Shown here: positions 25,151 to 30,252 of the stretch, piece after piece
How the letters are laid out: every line of letters starts with the position of its first letter
How positions within the stretch are numbered: position 1 is the stretch's first letter
DNA from: a virus
Virus record (IMG/VR): IMGVR_UViG_3300023245_000040
Coordinates: 1 to 38,540 of that record
Length of the DNA: 38,540 nt
Direction: 5' to 3' (one strand)
Translations under genes and position numbers: made by a program
Notes under the pieces: model-generated
Databases searched by the model: none
What the model was told of the DNA's origin: nothing
Seen by the model: the letters and a program-made list of their open reading frames with translations, nothing else

Positions 25151-26196
25151 GCGTTGACATCTCTGTCGTGCGTCACGCCACAACTCCCACAAGTCCACTC
25201 TCGGTCTGCTAGAGTCATTCCCTTATGGATATGTCCACAGTCCGAGCAAGTCTTCGAGGAGGGCGCAAATCGACCTATTCGAAGGATGTTTTTACCTCGC
25301 CATTCTGCCTTGTATTCCAGCATCAAAACAAAAGTAGACCAACTAACATCGGCAATTGCCTTGGCTAAGCAGTGGTTTTTCATCATATTTTTCACTGCAA
25401 GTGTCTCTAAAGCAATCGTTTGGTTATCGCTGATTAGCTGATTAGAGGTTTTATGCAGGAAATCTTTCCTTTGGTTTACCACCTTTTCATGTAGTATAGC
25501 AAGACGATGTCTTCTCTTCTTGCCTTTATGTTTTGAGTACCTATTTTGCGTATACGCAAGCCGTGACTTCATCTGGCTCAGATACTTTGGGTTTGCAAAG
25601 ACATCTTGGTTTGAAGTCACTACAAAGTCCTTGATCCCTAAATCCACTCCTACTGTCGTGCTGGTGGTGATCGGTGCTTTCTCAGGCGCTTCTGTTTGGG
25701 TGTCCACCAAGATCGACACGAAGTACTTGCCAGTAGATGTTATGCTGATGGTTGCGCTTCTGATAATACCTTTTATCTCTCTGTGAAGGACAATTGGAAT
25801 ACCTTTCTTTTTAAACTTGGGTATAATAAGCTCGGACTTCTCTATGTCCAACATGACGTTCTGAGGGACGTGGAATGACTTTGCTCCTCGATGCTTGGAT
25901 TTAAACTTTGGAAACCCACCCCCTTTCCAGAACTGTTTGAATGCAGCATCCATGTTTTGAATGGATTGCTGTAGTGTTTGTGAGTTAATCTCCTTCAGCC
26001 AAGGATAATCCTTCTTCAGTTCTGGTATTTGTCTGTTTAAATCAAAATGAGACAAATTATGCTTTGTACCCAGATAAGCCAAATTTTTTGTCTCTAAAGC
26101 AAGATTATATATCCACCTAGCGCTGCCAATATGCTTGGCTATCAGCTCCTTTTGAAGCTCGGTTGGTTTGATTCGGTATTTGTATGCTTTATACAT
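25015..26196 (-). CDS. tnpB: TnpB, RNA-guided nuclease of IS200/IS605-type element
   Basis: The 393-residue protein has normal TnpB length and all expected parts: N-terminal YKYRIKPTELQKE (OrfB_IS605 helix-turn-helix), FPKFKSKH near 95-102, and the RuvC acids D185 (GVDLGIKD), E264 (IALETL) and D346 (HDRDVNAA). The zinc ribbon is C317-x2-C320 and C336-x2-C339. Nothing is missing, so the nuclease should be active. TnpB uses an RNA from the element's right end to cut DNA next to a short target-adjacent motif, which helps the element persist at its donor site. No tnpA is present. TAG stop at 25015. A resident phage gene cluster appears to have been interrupted by it. Confidence 0.93.
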   Translation of the reverse strand: MYKAYKYRIKPTELQKELIAKHIGSARWIYNLALETKNLAYLGTKHNLSHFDLNRQIPELKKDYPWLKEINSQTLQQSIQNMDAAFKQFWKGGGFPKFKSKHRGAKSFHVPQNVMLDIEKSELIIPKFKKKGIPIVLHREIKGIIRSATISITSTGKYFVSILVDTQTEAPEKAPITTSTTVGVDLGIKDFVVTSNQDVFANPKYLSQMKSRLAYTQNRYSKHKGKKRRHRLAILHEKVVNQRKDFLHKTSNQLISDNQTIALETLAVKNMMKNHCLAKAIADVSWSTFVLMLEYKAEWRGKNILRIGRFAPSSKTCSDCGHIHKGMTLADREWTCGSCGVTHDRDVNAAVNIKSFALKDILSGTDRKNHVELPTLVGVMTHEAHSSGSAVRG

Positions 26197-26214
26197 CTAC
26201 CTATATATAGTTCT

Positions 26215-26250
26215 TTTTTTTGTTAAACCCAAATGTTTTTAACAAAAAAA
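26215..26250. repeat. 13-bp perfect inverted repeat upstream of tnpB (possible left end)
   Basis: Arms TTTTTTTGTTAAA (26215-26227) and TTTAACAAAAAAA (26238-26250) surround a 10-base loop. T-run comes first and A-run last on both strands, the reverse of an intrinsic terminator, so a subterminal hairpin of the IS605-like left end is the better reading. Confidence 0.55.
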
Positions 26251-26612
26251 CTTCCCAAACAAACTTAACTATCTGATTTAAAGAGTGTTGGTTCGGTTAA
26301 ATACGCAAATTATTTTTCTTTAAAGCTAGTATATATAAAAATTTTTGAAAATCCAAAATGGATTGTCTTGCTATATTAGAACGCAAAGTAAAGCAATTTG
26401 TTACAACTTTACCAAACTTTTTTTTATTTTTTTTCTTGATTCTTTATAAACCACTCAGAACCACACCACTTAAGGTGTTCTAAAGAGTAAACTTTTTTGC
26501 ATCATTAATCAAAGGAAAGCAATGAGTCGCTATAGTGAACCACCTCTCTTTTCAGAAGCTTCTTTGTTTAGATTACGCGGAATGTCGTATTTATCTTCAC
26601 ATTCCGCGTGAA
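26251..26612. other. Non-coding stretch of about 0.36 kb with several hairpins
   Basis: No convincing gene fills the interval between the tnpB left end and the 82-residue gene. It holds a small stem at 26350-26364 (AATCC/GGATT), a stem at 26457-26481 (ACACC/GGTGT extended by AGA/TCT), a T-rich block near 26418-26435, and a strong hairpin at 26573-26611. A 29-codon plus-strand frame (26522-26611) follows AAGGAAAGCA but overlaps the strong hairpin. No tRNA-like T-loop or anticodon arm was found. It may be part of the insertion, an untranslated regulatory region, or a structured RNA. Confidence 0.5.
26573..26611. other. Strong hairpin, 11 perfect pairs plus two more
   Basis: ACGCGGAATGT (26575-26585) pairs perfectly with ACATTCCGCGT (26599-26609), extended by one G-U and one A-U pair, around a 13-base loop. 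The GC-rich stem stands out in AT-rich DNA and lies right after the stop of the 82-residue minus-strand gene. No T-run follows on either strand, so a simple intrinsic terminator is unlikely. Confidence 0.6.
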
Positions 26613-26861
26613 TTAAAGTTTTTCTTCTTTTTCTTTAATCCATTTTTCATCATTCTCTGTCATTTCTGATAAACTCAAACAACGGTGATCAATAAGTCTT
26701 CGACCAGCATATACGCCTTTGTCTACCCATATTTCAGCTTTAAAAGGGTTAGCAGTGTCTCTAACAAATTTAAACTCGTCTATCTCTCTATTTTCTAGTT
26801 GCCGAAGCAATTCTAACACTAGTTCTGATGTCTTCATATTATATAAACGTATTTTATTCAA
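26613..26861 (-). CDS. Hypothetical protein, 82 aa
   Basis: Not recognised. The protein has an N-terminal helix (MKTSELVLELLRQLENREID), a short beta section (FKVRDTANPFKAEIWVDKG-like) and a charged C-terminal helix ending KEKEEKL. It is 11 bases downstream of the macrodomain gene on the same strand, so the two are probably cotranscribed. The strong hairpin at 26573-26611 starts right after its stop. Confidence 0.55.
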   Translation of the reverse strand: MNKIRLYNMKTSELVLELLRQLENREIDEFKFVRDTANPFKAEIWVDKGVYAGRRLIDHRCLSLSEMTENDEKWIKEKEEKL

Positions 26862-26872
26862 AAAATGTTACA

Positions 26873-27346
26873 TTAATCCAAAAGATAATGCCACTCTTTG
26901 TTTCTTGGGAGAATGTAAACAAAAACATCTAAGTCAGGAGTTTGGTCTTCAATTATTTCTGATATTTCTTCCCAATCCCCGCCAGCCAAACCAGCTCCTA
27001 TTAAAGGTATCCCCAAAGACATTCCTCCGTACTCTTCGTTTAACAAAGAAAAAACCTGCTCTATAGCATCTATATCTACATCAACTTCATGTCGGGTATA
27101 TTTATATTGAGTGTATAGGTTTAATATTTTGAAACCATCAAATTGAGCAAAAGTATAGTTTCCTAACTTATTTCTATCTCCGTATGCTGTTTTCAGATCA
27201 GCTAGATGAGCATCTTTAAACCTAAGCCTTACTTCTTTTGCAATACCAGCCCCCATGCTTAAAAAGCAATTACATCCATGACCAATTAAATCAAGATTAC
27301 TTGTTTGATCTAGTAGATTTCCTTTTTTGTAAATGATCTTTGACAT
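26873..27346 (-). CDS. Macrodomain protein (ADP-ribose binding/hydrolysing)
   Basis: The 157-residue protein is a stand-alone macrodomain. Residues 20-36 (LIGHGCNCFLSMGAGIA) form the first ADP-ribose loop with N26 at the conserved catalytic Asn position, and 111-125 (LGIPLIGAGLAGGDW) form the second glycine-rich loop. The form resembles the Poa1p/TARG1-like branch, which removes phosphate from ADP-ribose 1''-phosphate or ADP-ribose from nucleic acid or protein. In a phage it could reverse host ADP-ribosylation defences or hydrolyse ADP-ribose signals, or serve NAD and tRNA-repair metabolism; the sequence does not decide. A TACTTTTG -7-like box is at 27360-27367, but the nearest upstream TTG is at 14 bases, shorter than expected. 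Confidence 0.85.
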   Translation of the reverse strand: MSKIIYKKGNLLDQTSNLDLIGHGCNCFLSMGAGIAKEVRLRFKDAHLADLKTAYGDRNKLGNYTFAQFDGFKILNLYTQYKYTRHEVDVDIDAIEQVFSLLNEEYGGMSLGIPLIGAGLAGGDWEEISEIIEDQTPDLDVFVYILPRNKEWHYLLD

Positions 27347-27393
27347 CTTATTTTTTTTGCAAAAGTAGACATTTTTAATTACAAAGCCTATTT

Positions 27394-27660
27394 ATGATAA
27401 ACAAGTATGTTATGAGAAAAAGAGATTTAACAGAAGGGAAAAGCTGGTTTGAAATAGTAGCAAAATCGAATAATTATTTATGGTTGTTCATTGGAGTTCT
27501 AGTTTGCGTGATTTGGGGCATAGTAAAGCCTGAAGATCTTGGATACCCAGACGGTGGTTATTGGGTGCTTTTGTCCTTAGGGGTATCTATGCTTTTGGTT
27601 TTAGGATATAAAGGATTATACCAAAAATACAACGATTTAAAAAAGGGTAAAATAAGATGA
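27394..27660 (+). CDS. Two-span small membrane protein (holin-like), 88 aa
   Basis: The 88-residue protein has two hydrophobic segments (about 28-44, WLFIGVLVCVIWGIV, and 56-73, YWVLLSLGVSMLLVLGYK) separated by a short acidic/Gly loop (KPEDLGYPDGG), with basic ends. This topology fits a small holin. Its stop overlaps the start of the next membrane gene (ATGA), so the pair are translationally coupled and may act together, like a holin and partner. Other start choices at M7 would shorten it only slightly. A holin role is inferred from topology and pairing; no lysin gene is visible in the window. Confidence 0.6.
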   Translation: MINKYVMRKRDLTEGKSWFEIVAKSNNYLWLFIGVLVCVIWGIVKPEDLGYPDGGYWVLLSLGVSMLLVLGYKGLYQKYNDLKKGKIR

Positions 27661-28148
27661 GTTTTTTTGGAGACATATTAAAAGAACCAACCGAAGGGGG
27701 TCGTAGGTTTTCTCAGGGAAGGATTTATCTTTTTATTTCATTTTCTGCATTTATCACGCTTAACATATTGTTATCTGTCTGTGCATTTATAGGAGTTAAC
27801 TTAGAGTCTAAAGAAACTCTTGAGCTAGTAAGTTCAAACCTAAAATGGGCTTTAGGGTCATTCTCTCTATACGTTTTAGGAGGTAAAGGTATCGGTGCAT
27901 TTAGAGATAGAGACACTGGGATATCAAACAACTACAACCACGAAAGAAAAGGCGGAAACAACCCTTATGGAGGACATGTGGGAAATTCACATTCACATTC
28001 AAACACACATTCAGATTTCGGACCAAGTTCTTACGGAGGAGCTTACCCGCCAAGTGACGTAGACGGTGACGATGAGGAACACAGCCAAAACGAGTCAAAT
28101 AACAACTCTAGCGGAGGCTATGGGGCTGATGAGGAAGAAATTAATTAA
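27657..28148 (+). CDS. Two-span membrane protein with His/Gly/Asn-rich acidic tail, 163 aa
   Basis: Residues 1-85 form a compact membrane domain with segments at about 23-48 and 62-80 (NLKWALGSFSLYVLGGKGIG) preceded by GGRRFSQGR. Residues 86-163 are a polar low-complexity tail, first His/Asn/Gly/Ser-rich (HVGNSHSHSNTHSDF) then acidic (DVDGDDEEHSQNES). The His run could bind metal. It overlaps the upstream 88-residue membrane gene by 4 bases (ATGA). The pair may be a holin system; a structural membrane scaffold is an alternative. Confidence 0.58.
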   Translation: MSFFGDILKEPTEGGRRFSQGRIYLFISFSAFITLNILLSVCAFIGVNLESKETLELVSSNLKWALGSFSLYVLGGKGIGAFRDRDTGISNNYNHERKGGNNPYGGHVGNSHSHSNTHSDFGPSSYGGAYPPSDVDGDDEEHSQNESNNNSSGGYGADEEEIN

Positions 28149-28169
28149 ACATACTATAGTTTAAATAAA

Positions 28170-28640
28170 ATGAGGGAAGATTTAAAAAAAATAGCAAAAA
28201 AAAAGAAAATTGAAATTGAAGAAATTCTAGATAACAAAAATCTTAGAAAAGCATTTTTCAATAACAGGAGTCTTATGTTTGGTTTTATAAAATCAGATTT
28301 CACTATATATAAAACAAGCAAATCAATGTCTGATTGCTTGGGTTACAAAAACAACGAATTAGAAGGGAAGAGTATTTTAGATTTTTCAGAACTCTCACAA
28401 TTAGAAAAAGACCTTCCTATATATAGGTATATGATTGAAAACAATAAAAGCTCTTTTTTTATGCATCCAGCTAAATATATAAATAAAAAAGGAGAGGTTT
28501 TTCAAGTGCAGTGTCTAGAGCCTATTTTTATAAAAGAAAAAAACTTATGGCTTCTCAGTTCTTACTTAATAGAGAATGGAGCAAAAGGGATAACAGTGTT
28601 AACGGATAGATATCAAAAATTCATAAATGATAGAGATTAA
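28170..28640 (+). CDS. Stand-alone PAS-like domain protein 1, 156 aa
   Basis: After a lysine-rich N-terminus (KKIAKKKKIEIEEIL), residues ~35-135 follow the PAS fold order: SLMFGFIKSDFTIYKTSKSM, LGYKNNELEGKSILDF, then INKKGEVFQVQCLEPIF and LWLLSSYLI. There is no kinase, DNA-binding or GGDEF partner. The next gene encodes a homologous PAS-like protein and overlaps it by 14 bases, so they are probably a duplicated pair that may heterodimerise. Ligand or protein partners are unknown. It lies 21 bases after the membrane pair on the same strand and probably shares their transcript. Confidence 0.62.
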   Translation: MREDLKKIAKKKKIEIEEILDNKNLRKAFFNNRSLMFGFIKSDFTIYKTSKSMSDCLGYKNNELEGKSILDFSELSQLEKDLPIYRYMIENNKSSFFMHPAKYINKKGEVFQVQCLEPIFIKEKNLWLLSSYLIENGAKGITVLTDRYQKFINDRD

Positions 28641-29106
28641 AAAGATAGAAGAAATTAAAGATTTTGACAAATTTGTAGATGACATCTTTGAAAGACAAGA
28701 CATCAGAAACCAGATGTTTGAAAACAAACAAATGCTTTATGCAGCACTAGATAATTTAGGAAACTTTAAATACTTAAGTGAATCTTGGAATAAATGTTTA
28801 GATTTTACCCAAGAAGAATTCCAAATAGTTCCTTTTACTGTTTTTTTACACCCAGATGATTTAGAAGAATCTTTAGATGCTTTTGAGTTTTTTAAAAAAT
28901 TCAAAAGACCTGCTATTAAAATGTTTGCAAATAGATACCGAAAAAGAGACGGAGAGTACGCCTTAATTCAATGGTTCGAGCCAATATACTCAAAAGAAAC
29001 GAAGCTTTGGCTGTTTACCGCTTTTGAAATACCAGAAGGTCACAAAGGAATGTGCTTGTACAATGAAGGGTATGTTCCTTTTAAATGGAAAGGGAAGAAA
29101 CTATAA
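28627..29106 (+). CDS. Stand-alone PAS-like domain protein 2, 159 aa
   Basis: Residues ~40-140 give a clearer PAS pattern: LDNLGNFKYLSESWNKCLDF, then F-LHPDDLEESL (the typical 'HPDD' helix), NRYRKRDGEYALIQWFEPIY and LWLFTAFEIPEGHKG. The ending parallels the upstream paralogue (ENGAKGITVL versus EGHKGMCLY). It starts inside the previous gene (14-base overlap), so translation is coupled. No output domain is fused. Its stop overlaps the convergent GIY-YIG gene by 6 bases. A host-signalling mimic is one idea, but no direct evidence is present. Confidence 0.7.
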   Translation: MIEIKKIEEIKDFDKFVDDIFERQDIRNQMFENKQMLYAALDNLGNFKYLSESWNKCLDFTQEEFQIVPFTVFLHPDDLEESLDAFEFFKKFKRPAIKMFANRYRKRDGEYALIQWFEPIYSKETKLWLFTAFEIPEGHKGMCLYNEGYVPFKWKGKKL

Positions 29107-29421
29107 GTCTTTTACAATCTTGTAATTTGATTCATTAAATAAACATTTTTCTTGAAATCCATAAACCTCTTCAAGACCTAAATAAAACCATTCCCCACGA
29201 AGAGGTACGCCATTTGCATCTTCTTTGTTTGAAGACAGACTTCTGTGAATAATGCCTTCTACCTCATAAGCATAAGGAGTAGAAAAAGAATCAATAATTT
29301 CTATTTTGTATGGACATCCAACTTGAATGTTAAGAAGCCTTATTTGAATGCCTTTATTATCAGTTACGCCTATTTTATACAAAGAAGTCTCTTTAGAGCC
29401 AATTAAGTAAATACAATTCAT
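29101..29421 (-). CDS. T5orf172/MUG113-type GIY-YIG domain protein, 106 aa
   Basis: The protein opens IYLIGSKETSLYKIGVTDN, the GIY-YIG equivalent of the T5orf172/MUG113 group (Y5 and Y15), followed by RLLNIQVGCPYKIEII, E54 in YEVEGIIH and the EWFYLGLEEV ending that marks this family. Such proteins are small predicted nucleases found in phages and in mobile or restriction-like genes; many are free-standing. It could be a homing-type or host-DNA-degrading nuclease. It is alone on the minus strand, convergent with the PAS-like pair, and divergent from the gene at 29492. Confidence 0.75.
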   Translation of the reverse strand: MNCIYLIGSKETSLYKIGVTDNKGIQIRLLNIQVGCPYKIEIIDSFSTPYAYEVEGIIHRSLSSNKEDANGVPLRGEWFYLGLEEVYGFQEKCLFNESNYKIVKDL

Positions 29422-29468
29422 TTGATAATATAGAAACTAAAAACTATATTTTCAATAAGGAATAACAC

Positions 29469-29479
29469 ACTATTTATAA
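29469..29479 (+). promoter_or_regulatory. Candidate late promoter element, one mismatch
   Basis: ACTATTTATAA differs by one base from the ATTATTTATAA element and ends 12 bases before the ATG at 29492, in the same orientation as the other copies. Confidence 0.42.
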
Positions 29480-29491
29480 AAAAAGAAAATT

Positions 29492-29743
29492 ATGTCTGAA
29501 AATCAACAACCAAACGTTAATAGTCAAGAAGGAAATCAAAACACACAATCTCGTGGATACATTTCAAATGATATAGCTGACTTCTCTTATTTAATCGGAT
29601 TAGTAATGGATTACTACTATGCAAAAGAACCTTCTGAAGACGGAGAAGCTTGGAAAGGAAACACTAGAGAAGAAATGGTAGACGAAGAGATTGACAAAAG
29701 TGTTAAACTAGCTTTCTTAGCCAAACTAAAGAAACATCAGTGA
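29492..29743 (+). CDS. Acidic hypothetical protein, 83 aa
   Basis: Not recognised. A Gln/Asn-rich disordered N-terminus (SENQQPNVNSQEGNQNTQS) is followed by an acidic helical domain (FSYLIGLVMDYYYAKEPSED, then EEMVDEEIDKSVKLAFLAKL). A near-match to the candidate late promoter lies 12 bases upstream (29469-29479), so it may be a late gene. Its stop overlaps the convergent 171-residue gene by 7 bases. Confidence 0.6.
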   Translation: MSENQQPNVNSQEGNQNTQSRGYISNDIADFSYLIGLVMDYYYAKEPSEDGEAWKGNTREEMVDEEIDKSVKLAFLAKLKKHQ

Positions 29744-30252
29744 TTCCCTAAGCTAACTGTCACATAATCTTTAAAGTCTTCAAAAACAGCCCCTAGAAGG
29801 TCTAACAGAGTAATAGGGGACGATATCTTTTTATCTTTATTTGTGAAACCAAACTCGTCATGCACTAAAACTTTATTGCTGATACTAACAATTACATCTT
29901 GGTAACCTTCTGTAGCGAAGTCTTTTTTAACGGTTCTTATCTTAGGTATAAAAATTAAATCTCCTTCTGAAGAGATTATCAATTCCTTATAAATAACTAT
30001 TTCTGAAATAGGCTCTACAACTAATCCTGATGAAACAAGCGTGTTTAGAGCATCATACTCTTCTAAGAAATAATCTTTAACAAACCCTTTTAAATGAAAT
30101 AACACGTTCATTAGTTCACTAAGAGTTAACTTATCTTCCAAGAATATTTGCTCAGAAACAGAGGCAAGTAAAAAATCCCCTACTTGATTGTAGGGGATTT
30201 TTAATTCTTGATTCTCAAAACTAATCTTTCCCTTTTTTTGTATTTGTACCAC
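29737..30252 (-). CDS. Hypothetical protein, 171 aa, overlapping the clp gene end
   Basis: Not recognised. The 171-residue acidic protein has alternating strands and helices (LTLSELMNVLFHLKGFVKDY in the middle) and no membrane segment. Its start at 30252 lies 32 bases inside the 3' end of the ClpC-like gene, so the two are coupled. Unusually, a strong terminator-type hairpin lies inside its early codons (30171-30202), so its transcription may be attenuated. The first in-frame internal Met is near residue 48, so the true start may be a non-ATG codon after the hairpin. Confidence 0.5.
   Translation of the reverse strand: MVQIQKKGKISFENQELKIPYNQVGDFLLASVSEQIFLEDKLTLSELMNVLFHLKGFVKDYFLEEYDALNTLVSSGLVVEPISEIVIYKELIISSEGDLIFIPKIRTVKKDFATEGYQDVIVSISNKVLVHDEFGFTNKDKKISSPITLLDLLGAVFEDFKDYVTVSLGNH
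30171..30202 (-). terminator. Strong intrinsic terminator inside a coding region
   Basis: AAAAATCCCCTAC and GTAGGGGATTTTT form a 13-bp perfect stem with loop 30184-30189. On the minus strand the GC core is preceded by an A-run and followed by TTTTTT (30170-30175). It lies 19 bases past the ClpC-like stop but inside the first codons of the 171-residue ORF. The symmetry allows action in both directions. Confidence 0.75.

Larger units (their letters stand above)
24976..26260 (-). mobile_element. IS200/IS605-type insertion carrying tnpB only (ends approximate)
   Basis: A complete tnpB without tnpA sits between small minus-strand phage genes. By eye its codons are richer in G and C than the flanking genes. 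Terminal structures fit an IS605-like element: a GC-rich hairpin (25026-25036) with the downstream GTGCGTGGGTAGTTCA at the right end, and a 13-bp inverted repeat (26215-26250) on the left. Exact cleavage sites cannot be fixed from sequence alone, and IS605 elements leave no target duplication. Without tnpA it would need a helper transposase in trans. Confidence 0.6.

Noticed and set aside
25115-25786. Plus-strand ORFs inside tnpB
   Set aside because: They lie opposite an intact tnpB with conserved motifs and have no recognised features of their own.
26215-26250. Inverted repeat upstream of tnpB as an intrinsic terminator
   Set aside because: The T-run precedes and the A-run follows the stem on both strands, opposite to a terminator; an insertion-end hairpin fits better.
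26522-26611. 29-codon plus-strand ORF after AAGGAAAGCA
   Set aside because: It is very short, has no recognised features, and its second half is the strong hairpin, which better explains the sequence.
26251-26612. tRNA or known structured RNA in the non-coding stretch
   Set aside because: GGTTCGGTT near 26290 looked like a T-loop, but no matching arms or acceptor stem could be drawn.
27360-27367. TACTTTTG as a full promoter for the macrodomain gene
   Set aside because: The nearest upstream TTG is only 14 bases away, unlike the 19-20 spacing of the two convincing promoters; kept only as a weak possibility.
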